This document shows positions 22,691 through 34,888 of a stretch of 64,000 nt of DNA, piece by piece. The position numbers were made by a program, and so were the translations under genes. Positions within the stretch are counted from its first letter, which is position 1. Each line of letters begins with the position of its first letter. Source of the DNA: Blasia pusilla (Eukaryota > Marchantiophyta > Marchantiopsida > Blasiales); assembly GCA_050084515.1 (NCBI GenBank), contig CM114275.1, forward strand, positions 4,774,001 through 4,838,000, given 5' to 3'. Under the pieces are notes generated by a model, which made no database searches, was not told the DNA's origin, and was given only the letters and a program-made list of their open reading frames with translations.

Positions 22691-25600
22691 TCTCATTCCT
22701 CCCCTAGAGAACCCCTACGGCATCCTCCGTTTCTATTCTCCTCCAACACGCAATGAGACACAGCTCCACGCCAGCCTCATGAGCTTGTCTGCACTCCACG
22801 CTACTCAACGCTTGTCTCCAACAACGATAAAGAAGCTCCGCACCATGGGAAGAGACACCCTCCCTGACACGTCTCTTTGTGGGACTATCCACTATGGGAA
22901 TTTCCTCCGTATGTGTGCTCCTCTCCCCAAACTCTCTTGATCAGTGACTACCTTTCATTCAGAGGTAGTTAAGGAGGTGACAAACCTATCCTTAGGGCAG
23001 GTTCTCGGGACGTCCCCCACTAAGTCATGGCATGCTGTGGCGGCGAAGTTGATAGATATGCCAGCTAGGCCTGCGATAGAACAAGCCATGATCACACCAA
23101 GTGTGGTGTTGTTGGATAACCAAGGTAGAGTGGTTTGCTTGGTTAGTCCCACAGGTACACTGTACCACCCGTAGCACATCCTACTTGATTCGAGAGGGTA
23201 GGCCTTGATGTTAGGGAAGGTGGTGTGTTTGGCGTTGGGTTTACGGAAAGGCGATATTGAGTGTGGTCCCTTTCAGATACATACCTCTATTGGGGGCATA
23301 TCACCCATGCAGTACATGACTCGATAGGAGTTGGTGGTTAGACTTCAGCCAGAGCATGAGTCGGATAGTGCGATGGTGTGCACTTGGGAAATTATGACAC
23401 TAGCAAAGTCAAAGTTATGATATGTTGGTAGGGAGTACGGTAAATGCTATGAATGGTGCCAACGTGCTCACCGTATTCTCACATGGTTGACCACCACTAT
23501 CCCTTGAAAATTGCATCAAAAGGGAGGGAATTTCCAATTGGCAACATGTTACATGTCCAAGTTAGTCAACTTGGATACCTACACACTTCCTTAAGCTTGT
23601 CTTTGCATCATTACACTGTGCTTTGCTTTGCTTAAGATAAACCTTAAGATAATTTAGCCACCTACTCCCCTTAACATAATCTGCAAGTAAACACTAGCTA
23701 TTCCTTCCGCCCTATGCCCTTGCTCAGCCCGCCCACTCCCCCACCTCCCATTTAATGAGTGAACCTTCTTGCAAATTTCCATTTTCATGTCATTTCATCA
23801 CTTACTGCATACACCCCAACTTTAGAAATAGATATCAATTGTGCTTGGTGCACTCCCTAATCCTTATTAGAACATAATCGATCCAACTGATTTTACATAT
23901 CCAAAAAAAGTTAAAAACCGGCTAGGATAGGTATGCAGGTTTGACAAGGAACGTAAGTTTCAAGGGGACTACTCTAGGGACAATGGTTCTATATGGGGCC
24001 TCTTAAGAAAACACCTCTTATATAAACAGGGACCATGGTACATTTCGATTCTCTTACACCACTTAAGAGAATTCCCACCAAGAACTTTGTATGCAATAAA
24101 ATCAAATTTATGGTAGCGGTTTAAGAATATTTCCTTCAAATTAACGAAAGTGTACTCCCTTTCTTATTTTTCTTTTCGATAAACACTCTAATTTGAAGGT
24201 CATATGAGGCTAGCATTTGGAGAAATTTGGAGCAACGTATCATTCCTAGAAGATGGGAGAGAAATAAAGTATTGTGCAGAAACCTCAATGAGTATCTATA
24301 AGAAATCTAGAGTTGCATACCATTCCTGAAATATGGGAGAGCACTAAAGTATTGTGGAGAAACCTCTACTGATCTTTGCATATGAACGAAATATTTTACA
24401 TTGTCTTCATGAAAACCAATGTGTGGCCCCTTTGAGAAGGGACTAAATTTGTGTGAGAAGATATTATGAGTGGTGAATTTATAGTGGAATCCACATGGAT
24501 ATGCTACATGAAAAGGGAAAAAAATAGGAGTTGTTTGTAGAGGCTGTAAATATATTGGCCCTAAAATAAAGAGGTCTTGGAGAGTCTAGAGAGTTTTACC
24601 TTTCTCATCCTAGGGAATAATGTGGAGAGAGTTGTACCTCACTTTGTGTAGTGGAGTGGGGATTCCCAAAAAAGTAACATGCTTAAAATTTTATTTAATT
24701 ATTTTTCTTCCAGGGGGTTGTTAAGTGAAGGCGGCTAGCTAGGTTGCGGTTGAGTTAGGGTTAGGTTGCGCACAGTCAAGGAAGACAGAGTCTGAGATGT
24801 GCAGGAAGTTCGGGAAAAGGGTAATGGAGTCGTACATGGATACATGCAATAAGGTAGGTGACGGGGTCGGGGAGTGGACCGGACGCATAGGTCGGCACGC
24901 TAGGTCGCGTCCATAGGGACACATGCGCATGCTCCACAAATGTTGCAAAGTGAGGGTTGGGGAGAAAGCCACATAGGGCGGCATACTGTGAGGAGGGAGC
25001 TCTCAGGTTGTGGGAAGTTGGGATAGGGCCGCGTGCTCTAAAGCAAGGCTGAGAAGGCGAACGGGGCCTTAGAAGGACAGTCAAGAGGTTGGGCGAATAC
25101 AAGCCTAGAGGGAGTCATTATGACTCCAAAGATGGGGGAAGTTTGGAAGGAGGTGGCGCTGAGCGTTAGAGCCAAAGCCCGTAGCATTGATTGCAGCCCC
25201 GGTCGCCCTACATGGACGGGTTCCGTTCCCTCGCGCGGGTTAGCTTAAGCCGTAGATGGGTTAGCTTTAAGCGCGTTTAGGCTACACCTAGAAGCGGGTT
25301 TAGGCTTGCCTCCGATATCCGAACGGCGATTCCCAATTCCGTCATTTACCATGGTCATGACTACGGAATGCATCTACATGCATCCATCATGGTTGATCTT
25401 GGATCATGCCCTTGCCTCCATCATCATGTGTGGCAGAATTCAAATTTGAAAGGTTTAAAAAGGTTCGGGGACGCTGGGACAGGGTATTTGCTGGCCACCT
25501 CGTTTCTGCTTGTCGCCACCATGTGCTCATCCCTATCGCTGCTCGTACATGGTCGCTCTCCATCAACGTTCTTGTTTGCTCACGTGATTCATCGAGGTAG

Positions 25601-26070
25601 TTCTGATTCTGCTCAGATTTTTTTGCTCACCTTGGATGCTCACCTTGGATTTTTTCCGCACCATTGCTTGCAGCGGATTTGCGTATGTTTCCTGCACCCT
25701 TGCTTGCAGCGGATTTGCATTGCAGCTCCTCTGTTTGAATCAAAAGTGTTTGCAACGACCCACGCTGGCATTCTCTATCCATTCTCTCCACTGCAGATTT
25801 CGACGAGGGAGCTCAATCGATTTCAAATTTGAGGCTCGGACATGGGCAACAATCCGGTCAGAACTTTCGGGTTCTTTAGCGGCGTTTTTCAGCTCATGCT
25901 TCATGACCGTATTATTCAGCCGATGGAAGAATGTTAATCGACCATGGTTCTTCCTTCCATCTACGGCCCTATATTTTTGCAGGTTCTTCTTCATATGCAT
26001 CACACCGTCCAACAAGAAACATCCCACAGTCCCCACATTGAGTTTTTTCGGTAGAGATTTGCCAACGCGC
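22691..26070. other. Unannotated DNA inside the split Gypsy element
   Basis: No known family on either strand. The frame at 22,944-23,174 (KSWHAVAAKLIDMPARPAIEQ) and those at 25,368-25,832 read as plausible protein but match nothing I know. Near-repeats CCTTGGATGCT(C)ACCTTGGAT and CTTGCAGCGGATTTGC occur at 25,630-25,720. The block at 24.7-25.3 kb is GC-richer than its surroundings. Confidence 0.35.
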
Positions 26071-26334
26071 GGCGCGCCTATTATGCGCTTCTATTTGCGT
26101 CCCGTTTTTTTTTTTTGGCAGGATTTGTTTTTGCGACACTCGAAAGCGGAATCGTTCGCATTAATCCTACAAACAACCATTCCACAACCAATTAGTGCTC
26201 CGGGCTTTGGCAATATCGCTCTCGGCGCGCCTATTATGCGCTTCTATTTGCGTCCTCGTTTTTCGGCCAGGATTTGTTTTTGCGACACTCGAGCGGAATG
26301 CGTTCGCATTAATCCTCAAACAACCATTCCACAT
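26071..26334. repeat. ~115-bp duplication flanking a 34-bp transposon-end fragment
   Basis: Units at about 26,071-26,189 and 26,224-26,334 both run from GGCGCGCCTATTATGCGCTT through GGATTTGTTTTTGCGACACT to CAAACAACCATTCCAC. Between them, 26,190-26,223 is identical to 34 bases (36,273-36,306) of the right terminal inverted repeat of the element at 34,889-36,308. The arrangement is unit, transposon end, unit. Confidence 0.85.
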
Positions 26335-27767
26335 TCCTTATCCTGGCTAGGGTCCTTTCCACGACCTATGGTTTACGTTAACGTTGCTACTCGCTCAACT
26401 CCTATTGGTCCGTAGCTTTGATGAAGCAAAGAGTGATTGGCTCCAAGGCCGTCCGGAAAACCTTATTATCTTTACAACTTCACACCATTTATTATTGAAC
26501 ATACATAAGTAGAAATGTTGTTACACTTGTATCTGCTGGATCATTTCCTTTTGGATAGGTAACGAGAATCAATTTCATTGCATATGGAATCCTGCTGTAA
26601 TCCCTCAAAGATGAAGTGGAATGGTGTCCTCGGAAGTGGATTATTGCCCACTATTGGAAGGTAATTGAGATTGGAAACCATGCCACATGCATTGTTTTGA
26701 ATGATTTTCAGGATTTATGGCATTGTGTTCACCACACGAGCAATGTGGTTTTGAGTAGCTTAAAATCCCCGAAGGAAGGAACAGAGAATGGTGAAGTTCC
26801 GTGAGGTAGTTCTGCATGGAGGATGACATTCACATACAATGGTAACCTAAGAATCGTATCCTGAGTTAAGATGACATGTGGTTCTCACACAGAAGATATT
26901 TTATTATGGACAACTTCAAGAAGTATGCAAGGAACAAAAACAGATATATTGAACATTATAATGTACCGTGGAATGGTGTCCATCACATCCAGATGACTGT
27001 CGACAATTCAGAAGACCTCTTTCTTCATATTGAAAAAAATACAAAAAATAATAGAATAAATACAATTCTCGATCTCCTTTATGTCCCAACTCCAAAATGT
27101 TCATGAAAATTCTGCTACAAAATTTCATCCATTACTTCCTAAAAGGATAGAATGTCATGTGATATTCAAAATTCTTCGTGCCTACTCCACTTACACTATG
27201 TGTTTGTACACGTTGATGAGGCAATGGCTGCTTCTCTATCAAGTTGGGCTTGTGGGCCCAACTTTGTCTTTCTAGACTTTGCTCTGGGGAATAAAGGTAG
27301 GTCAGTGAATGAATTTGGGTTTTGCCTATCATTCTGGTCTGTCATGGATCTTGTAGATCTTCTTCTACGTCGGGACCAACGTTCAATGTTTGATTGAACT
27401 CGTCTAATGGAATTATTGTTCAAGAATCCATCTTGAAAATTGGAGAATGGATTACCTGGTTGAGGTGTCAACCCATTTTCAATCGCTATTTTTGGACTCG
27501 ATCCTTCCGCTCAGCTCCTTCAAAGCCCTTGCAGTTAAAGTAAGAAGGCGAGCATTGTGAACACAGGAAAGTCGTATGCTTGAGAACAAGTTGTCAATTT
27601 CTTCAATACTGGAGTTTGTTACAGGGTTTGCACAGTCCGATGATAATCGACATCTTGGTGGAATGGTGTCTATGTGCCAACACCAGAGATGGAAAACAAT
27701 TAGTTTAGCAGTAGCCACCACTAATATCAAATCCCTTGTTGAAATACGAACATTTTTATGATCTTGG
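26335..27767. other. Unannotated DNA with scattered TGGAATGGTGTCC motifs
   Basis: No gene supported. GTGGAATGGTGTC appears near 26,620, 26,970 and 27,658, a motif that recurs up to 32.8 kb. The open frames here are short and unrecognised. Confidence 0.35.
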
Positions 27768-27930
27768 AAGTATTCATGACTTTGCATGTAGAAGTATACA
27801 TGACTGATTCTTGAAGTATACATGACTGGTTCTAGACTGATCCTAGAAGTATACATTACGATCCATGACGTAAACATGACATGGTCCTAGAAGTAGACAT
27901 GCCTTGATTCCTGAAGTTTAGATGACCTGA
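27768..27930. repeat. Degenerate minisatellite, GAAGTATACATGACTG units
   Basis: About seven imperfect units of 22-30 bp with the core GAAGTATACATGA (variants TAGACATG, TATACATTA). Lies downstream of the MULE-type transposase on the reverse strand. Confidence 0.7.
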
Positions 27931-27965
27931 TCCACCTTGTATACATCACTCGATGTTCACTATTG

Positions 27966-30777
27966 TTATTTACCTCCATTTGGATGCATGTCAAACATCT
28001 CAGGTTGGCATGGACCATTCTCCAATTCCTCATTCGATTGTCGTGTTATGAGCTTGAGATGAGCCATCCCACCCTGTCTTGTTCCTAACCTTGTTCCCAG
28101 AATCTTCACCAAATCTGCTTCATTGTAATTTTCCTTCAATAAGGCAAAGACAATCATTGTTTTGGCATACTTTTAAAAAAAAGTCAGTATAATATAATAC
28201 CAATTTTAGTACATATGTAAAGTAATATGTTCAATTCACTTTGAAAAGAAGGAGAATACAAGAATGTAAGAGGACCTTACAATATGCTTGCAAATGTTCC
28301 CCTTCAGAGACCATGGACAGTCACAATGACCCCACTCTGTATCGTAGTTGTAGACTTCATACCATTTATTCTCCAATGTCTGACTCCTAACTCTTGCCAT
28401 ACTCACCTCCCCCCTTGTGCGTATGATCTCTACATCACTACCAGAAATTGCTTTCCCTTTCAAAACAGCGTTGTTTACGTATTTTTCATGTGTCGCATTT
28501 GTCACAAATCCTCTCCTTTTCAACAAGTGGATGTGGAAATACCATGCCTCAATGTCATTGATGAGTTTCCAAACTAGGTAGTCCCCTCTTCTCTGTGATA
28601 ATGTTTTGTGGTTATCATGTAAGATAGCCTTCATGCTTCCATGATAGTTCTCAATTGCCGCATTCGTGTCTTGATTTGCATGAGGATAGTCCCTTGCTGC
28701 TTTTACCCACTTTGCTGAAGTCATTGCACCAATGAGGAAATGTTAATTCAAATTTGAATGCATAATTGAATGCGACAACCAAACTCAAAGTCAAGAAACA
28801 ACAATGATACTCACCAATCTTGGGTTCCCAATATGTTTGTATGTACTTTACAAACTCTGACTCCGCTTGATAGTCTTCATAGAATTTCTCTAGGTCCCTC
28901 TTTGCGTCATTCAAAATGACTTGTCGTGTGTATGTGCCACATCGATTCACATACATGATGTCTCCTAACCTTCGCGACATTTCAGCTCTCATGCCATGAC
29001 TACGCACCTTTTTCTTCAACTGCTTTAACCAGTCATGCCGTACATGCCATAGACATAGAATGATGTGTGCTGTTGGAATGACTGGAACCCTTTGAACCCT
29101 GTTCAAAGGGTTCCAGTCATTTAGTCTGCATTAGAAACAGATAGAATCGCTTCTATGTTGGTGGAATGGTTTCCCTTCTTGAGGAAGACTGGTTTCCTAC
29201 ATGTTGTAAAAATAATGAATACAACTTCATATGCATAGCTAATGCTGCTTAAAGCACTCATACCATAGAAGGATATTGATGTTTGTTGGCAGAAACGATT
29301 TTTGCAACGGTGGAATGGTTTCTTCCACCGTGAGAGTAAATGTGAGAAGATTATCCTATCCAAATCTCTGATTAACCCATCATGCCAATTTTCGTTAATG
29401 AATACAGAGGAATTTATTCTCACCTTAATGCATTTCGCTCGCCAAAGCGTCGTCAACAATGATCGCATTTGGTTCCCAATTCGGTTGGATGACTCTACAT
29501 TTATCCAAGATAGCTTTCAACCACTTTCCCAAATACACTTCTTTTGCACTAGATGTGAGAACCCAGGCCACGGGTATCCCTGAGTGGTGATCATCAAACA
29601 CCAGCAAAGTATATAGGGGAAACTACAAAACATCAATACAAGTGTTAGTACCATGATTATATGGAATCATTTTTACATGAATGAAAGTAATAAGAAGACT
29701 TACTTCACATGAAATATCTCTTCAACAAAATAAGTAAGAGCAAGTACTGTTGCGATTTGTGCCAAATGTGCTATCCATGCTCAAGGCGCTGCCATGTCCA
29801 TACTTTACAAGAGCATTCAACTGCCATTGGCTTTGGAATCCCAAAATGAATGGATGTGTCTCATCCATGGAAGGCTCGTAAATGAACACCTTCTCAGAAG
29901 AATACTCAACAAACAAGCTCAAGGACTCGTTCGCTCCTAGCATATAGAAATGTCTCTGATTGAATTGTTTTTTATGTTTCAGTATATCATGCATTTGCAT
30001 GAAGTCATCTCGGTCAAACTCTCTTCAAAGTTGGTATCCGTCAACGAGCGCTCTTTCAACATCTTTGAATGCTCGGCTTGATCTGGTGGGGCTTAACCCC
30101 AAGCGAAGCCTCTCTTTCACATAATTCTTTAGATCATCTGAAATCCTAGGAGCAAACATCTTGGTGTATCTATGCATGCTTTGTCGTCCTTTCCATGGCA
30201 TGGCTTGTTGGCTTTATCCACGTGAGCTCTATTTTTGTAGGTGATCTTTGCAACATGCGGAGGAGTGTTGATTTCAAGGATCAGAAACGACATTGACACC
30301 CACGTTTGCAACTATCGCCTCTACTTATGATTTGTCCTCATGCCTACTACCTCTTCCACTTTTGGGGACAGCAGAGACTGTAAACACAACAAAAGGAGCT
30401 GATGTGAAATTAACACACTAAACCATTTCTAAACTGAATGGTCATCCACTCTCCTCAATAATCAAAGTTTGAAATATGTGAATGGATAGGAGAAGATAGT
30501 GGGCACCTATGCACAATCTCTGATGCATTTGGCGCAGATCGTTGGGCCATACGCACAATAGTATATTGTGTACAATGGACCCCCTCCATCCATGTCTCTC
30601 GAGCAGCCCTTGCCCAATCTTGACATTCCTTTCGAATGTTGTTGGGTTCCTTCCATCGCCATGCCCCTCGCCAAGAATGAGATCATGTAATCTTTCCCAA
30701 GGTATGTATGCTACATGATCGTCATCCCAGAAAGCTTGTTGGTGAGATAAGTCCTGGAGGAATATCGGTTTGAACAA
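27966..30777 (-). pseudogene. MULE-type transposase with SWIM zinc finger, intron-containing
   Basis: Reading leftward: N-terminal block at 30,777-30,442 (AFWDDDHVAYIPWERLHDLI); DDE core start at 29,800-29,750 (SALSMDSTFGTN, first Asp); FPLYTLLVFDDHHSGIPVAW and NAIIVDDALASE at 29,637-29,430 (second Asp); IILCLWHVRHDWLKQL at about 29,065-29,015; AAIENYHGSMK at 28,665-28,635 (candidate Glu); SWIM finger CDCPWSLKGNICKH at 28,320-28,275. Introns fit: donor GTGAGT after EPKI near 28,818 joins acceptor TTCAG near 28,713 to give KIAKWVKAARD; donor GTAAGG after CKHI near 28,270 joins an AAAAG acceptor near 28,172 to give YAKTMIVFALL. Lesions include an apparent one-base loss after DDALASE and no clean junction after FGTNRN. 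A domesticated FAR1-like gene is possible, but the lesions suggest a decaying transposase. Terminal repeats were not found. Confidence 0.7.
29078..29120. repeat. Perfect hairpin, 20-bp arms, 3-base loop
   Basis: ATGACTGGAACCCTTTGAAC (29,078-29,097), loop CCT, exact reverse complement 29,101-29,120. It lies at the start of a coding exon of the MULE-type transposase (the RVPVIPTAHII segment); one arm looks native and the other added. The loop is the same CCT as in the hairpin at 7,264. Confidence 0.9.
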
Positions 30778-31054
30778 AAATCTTGTTCATGGATAATATC
30801 CTCCTTGTTAAAGAGCTTCCACTTGCAAGCATATCGGATGTGGCCATGGCGGGAGGCCAGTCACGTGATCAATGTTTCCTGTATGTTAATAAGACAGAAA
30901 GAACGGGTGTCAAAGGTGCTATTCAAACATTTACTAATCTGGTTGGACATGGTTTAACAAATGGCATGTATTGGGTTTTTATGTGAATGAAGAAGTCTGC
31001 ATTAGGTGCCCATTCTGCATTCCTGCTTTCAAACAGATCCTACTCCTGTCCATT
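30778..31054. other. Unannotated DNA upstream of the MULE-type transposase
   Basis: No coding or terminal-repeat signal recognised. The transposase N-terminus may extend into it through a further exon. Confidence 0.3.
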
Positions 31055-31235
31055 ACCAGTGGAATGTCTTCACTGACATATGGAATGGCTTTGCATTGTC
31101 ATGGAATGGCTTCCCATAGACATGGAATGGCTTTCCCTTCACATGGAATGGCTTCTCTGTTTTGTGGAATGGCTTCAACAAAGGTGGAATGGCTTCTCTG
31201 GGAGCTGGAATGGTTTATCAGACCCATGGAATGCT
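31055..31235. repeat. TGGAATGGCT minisatellite
   Basis: About nine imperfect units of 19-26 bp, each with TGGAATGGCTT or a one-base variant, separated by variable 8-14 bp. Same core as the coding minisatellite at 32.4-32.8 kb and the scattered copies at 26.6, 27.0, 27.7, 29.16 and 29.31 kb. Confidence 0.8.
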
Positions 31236-31950
31236 TCGGTGATGATTTCCTCCTAAGCATGGGAAGGAACAGGAATTTCTTAGAATAACTTTACTCGTTT
31301 GGATTGCCCTCCAATCTGCGTGCTACATTGCTCTCGAACCTCAGGAACTTGCTGCCCAAATCGTACGCAGTGTATGAAAAAAAATCATGGAAGTTTGTGA
31401 ACTCCCACCACTTTGAATTCAGAATCAAATACTTTTCAGACAAGGTGGTGGCATTCCTAGTGGTAGCATGTTCCACTTGTGTAAGCCTCTTCTAACTCTA
31501 CTACTATGGGGCTGTCACTTAAGTATAAGTGAAGAACCAATCAGATACATGTAGTAGATTCTTTAAGAGCCTATGTACAAAATTACTTTCAGGTAAGGTC
31601 CGAGAAGTACAAAAACTACTGCGCTAAGGACAAAAACTAACGAGGGTATACTTCTGCCGTGAGAGAAGTATCTAAAAAACCACAGGGCAACGACTCTGGA
31701 ATCTAGCTTCCCATATCCAATATGGGAACATCTCCATCTACGCTATCTGCAATGACAACACGAGAAAAAAATCAGAGATAGGAATATCATTACTATCCAT
31801 GCTAAGCTATTTTGAAAGTAAAATAAGAGAGCAAAATTGGAGGTAGAGAACAAGGACTCTTGCCATAATCACAAAATCACATAGAGAGTGCATACTCATA
31901 CATATATTCATACCTTTTTCTTTTTCTTTTCCACTCCTGGGTTGAGTGGC
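31236..31950. other. Unannotated DNA
   Basis: No gene supported on either strand. The right part may be the 3' flank of the second BED-like gene. Confidence 0.3.
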
Positions 31951-34081
31951 ATTTGCACTTGTTCTTCCGTTTAGCCATCCTGGTTGGGGGGTTGCCATCA
32001 TTTGTTGGAGGACTTCAAACTTCGACTTTCCTAATTCCCCTGCACTCCTCGACAAGAGGTGTCAAACCTGTTCGTGTGGACTTCACGTTCTTGGCCTTGG
32101 TCACTTGTGAGTGAGTGCCAAGTTTAGGTACCTCACTTCTAATGTTGTCATTGATATCATTCAACAACGTCTTGCCCAAATTTTTCTTCAAAGCTCTCAA
32201 TTCTCTAGAGGATAGTTTTTTCTTCATAAGGGTGTCATCATCAGCATCTTCAGGATCCTCCAATATTTCCGGATTTGCAAAAGGAATCTGCACGTCTTCA
32301 TGAATAGGGGTGCGAAATGCAGAGCCGATTGTGTTGACCAAATGTGGATCGTCTGTAACCCCTTCATGATGGATGGCTGCCCCATTCTCACCACATGGAG
32401 TGTGTGGAATGGGTTCCACAGGTGTATCACCTCGACACTGTGCATACACACTTTCGGCTCCCCCCTTTGGTGGAATGAATTCCGCATTAGGCTGAAGTCC
32501 CGGAGGTGGAGTGGCATCCGCATTGATAGAATCCCCACCTGGTGGAATGGGTTCCATCAACTGACTCTCTCTCGGCCGTGGAGTGGGATCCGCCCTTGGA
32601 GCCTCCCCACCTGGTGGAATGGGTTCCACCATTTGATTCTCTCTTGGCGGTGGAGTGGGTTCCACCATTGAGCCTCCCCACTTGGTGGAATGGGTTCCAC
32701 CAATTCACTCTCTCTAGGGGTGGAGTGGGTTCCACCCTTGAGCCTCCCCACCAGGTGGAATGGGTTCCACCAATTCACTCTCTCGGGGTGGGAGAGATCT
32801 TTTCGATCGTGTCTGAGGGGACTCGGCTGCTCTTTGTAACAATCTTCCCCTTCAATTTTGGTGTCTCGGCCTTCCTTTGGCCCTTTGAACGCTGTGGTAC
32901 TTTGCAATTAGAAGCCTTACCCGCCTCTTTCTTTATCGTTAATGACCTTACCCGCGTTGTCGCCTAGCGATGACGCCGGGGTGGCAAGGGTTGGAAATCA
33001 TCGCTATCGATTCAAGACTTATGTAAGTCTCCACCCGTCTCCTCTGCTCTCACTTTCAAGCCCTGTTTTCCCTTCTTACACCAGGTGTCTTTGTCATGTT
33101 TCCTTTGACTTGGAACATATGCACCACTCTCTCCTCACAAATATCTTTTGCTTTTTGGAATCTCTAGTGGCCAACCATTCCTCATATTGTTGCTTGGCCA
33201 TAAACTCAGAGTACTTGGCTTGATCTCGCTCAAGCCAACCCATTAGATTTTGTTTCTTGCGTGCTATCCACGCAACACTCGCTTGACTTGTGCCTCTCTT
33301 TCGACAAAAACTCGGTAGGTAGCTCCTCAGAGAGACACAACGTCGCCTTTTGAACTACTCCCCACAACTTCTTAACCATCTCCAGATGTGTGAAGTAACC
33401 CTTACCCCTCCCTATCAAGTCCTTAGAACCTTGTAGACTTGCTCTATCTATGGTCGCCAAGCAACCATATACTACATGCTCCATCATGGAGTTACTATTT
33501 TGGCAATCATGAACTCTCACCAAGCACTCACGGTATTGTTTCTGTCTAGGAGGCCATCCCAATCCCGAATATGCAAGGAATTCACCAAATTACACTCCAT
33601 CAAAGCCACCAAAGTGATGGCTTCTTCCCTAGTATCGGGATATGAGGACTCCATTTGCATAGACAACCACCTCTCCGAGTGGAATTGACGCAACCTGTAC
33701 ATTTTCTCCCTCCTGATTTTAGCCTCCCTCCTCGAGCATCCCCGGATTTCCTAAGGAGCTCTCTCTCTCTGGGCATCTGTCACTTTCTCTTACGACCCAT
33801 CATCGGGTCGTTGGCGCTTACCTGGATTTTCTAGTGGGACTAGCAATGCCTCGCCCAAGTCGGGGTGGTTTTTAATCAAGTCTTTGATTGCACTTGGTTT
33901 TATTTTTGGCCTTTAGGATGCGATTACAAAGCATGCACATCCACTTTTCCCCATCCTCTATGTATCTCCAATATGTGTTCTCCCAAGAGCAACACCCCAC
34001 ACAACTCGATTCATACCGGTGGTCGCCACGATTGAACTCGACGAGAAGATATACCGAGACCACGACGCTAAACGACACCAC
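31951..34081 (-). pseudogene. Second BED-like zinc-finger gene, decayed paralogue of 13,671-15,961
   Basis: Reading leftward from 34,081: ENTYWRYIEDGEKWMCMLC then KNKTKCNQ matches the finger region of the first gene (NTYWRYLHDGAKWMCLVC), but the HLTKKH part is disrupted. LLVPLENPGK near 33,835-33,805 matches LVPLENAGR. LVALMECNLVNSLHIRDWDGLLDR (33,610-33,540) matches LALMECDLPKCLGIQDWDDLLDR. GRGKGYFTHLEMVKKLWGV (33,410-33,355) and KYSEFMAKQQ.EEWLATR (about 33,220-33,165) follow in order. Several frameshifts separate these. The downstream half is a proline-rich repeat array (EPIPPGGE / DPTPRPRE units). The end SRELRALKKNLGK resembles DLFALRKNLLK near the end of the first gene. So both genes share a conserved N-terminal half and a C-terminal motif, with unrelated repeat linkers. 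Confidence 0.75.
32400..32800 (-). repeat. Coding minisatellite, GGTGGAATGGGTTCCACC core
   Basis: About twelve units of 30-45 bp. The core GTGGAATGGGTTCCACC is itself partly palindromic and encodes, on the reverse strand, VEPIPPGG. Units alternate between EPIPPGGE and DPTPRPRE-type peptides and drift at the edges. Antisense open frames rich in Trp, Asn and Gly are shadows of this array. Confidence 0.85.
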
Positions 34082-34888
34082 ACAACCTCCTCCATAAGCA
34101 CTTCAACAATAGAGTAGTACTCAAACATCAGGCCGATAAGAAATCCATGCTATGAAGGAGAAAGAAATAGACCAAACATACAGTTCCCAATCGCCCTTGC
34201 TTCCTCGAAGTCAGTATTCTCAGCAATCCTTGACCTCGATCCGAACTACCCCTGGAGTTTTCAAGTACACGAGTGTTAACAAAGCATAATCACAATCTTA
34301 CCCTCACATTTCTAGGTGAATAGAAGCTATCAGATTTCACCCATTGCTTCGGTCTGATTTCTACCACTCATGCATTACACTTGGCGTGAGACCTCGTGTT
34401 AAGAAATGGTATCCAGGGCAAAGAAGTCCATGAGATTCCATACAGAAAGGTGGGCATAATCGCCAGAGTCCTCTTTGTTGGAAAAGAAGTCTTCACTCAC
34501 TCTCCAAGCACGAGCTAACACGACGATACTCACAATGGCCACCTGAACTAAGGAGCGCCCCGCTCAGATATTTTATTAGATGGAACAACGCTGGAACGCC
34601 ATGTCTTAGTCACTACAAATCTTATGCCAATCAATGACAACGGTGATACACATTCTACTTACGGTACCGTCACTTAACTCGTCATTTCTTGTAACGATCG
34701 AGAATGAAATGACTCGCATAACATTGAACAATCTTTCTCATTTCGCATCGTCGAGCTAGCCCTTTCCATCAAGCGTTTTTATTGAAGTTCGTTTTTCGAT
34801 CTTCATAGGTCAAGAGTATCTCAACATCGAGACTCGGAGTTTCATGGCATCACCAAACGTGCTGCTTGTTTGCTTCGCTTATGACATT
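34082..34888. other. Unannotated DNA between the BED-like paralogue and the TIR element
   Basis: No coding or structural signal recognised. It may hold the 5' flank and promoter of the decayed BED-like gene. Confidence 0.3.

Noticed and set aside
24739-25102. Proline-rich reverse frames of 81 and 108 codons
   Set aside because: Two frames overlap with similar composition; no family, no start context, no neighbouring gene structure.
25636-26415. 259-codon forward frame
   Set aside because: It runs through the 115-bp duplication and the solo TIR fragment and shows no domain; chance frame in GC-richer DNA.
31055-31235. Possible CRISPR-like array
   Set aside because: Units are short, imperfect and unevenly spaced, there are no cas genes, and the DNA is eukaryotic; it is a minisatellite.
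32300-32971. Forward-strand Trp/Asn/Gly-rich frames of 123 and 141 codons
   Set aside because: Antisense shadows of the EPIPPGG coding minisatellite of the reverse-strand BED-like gene.
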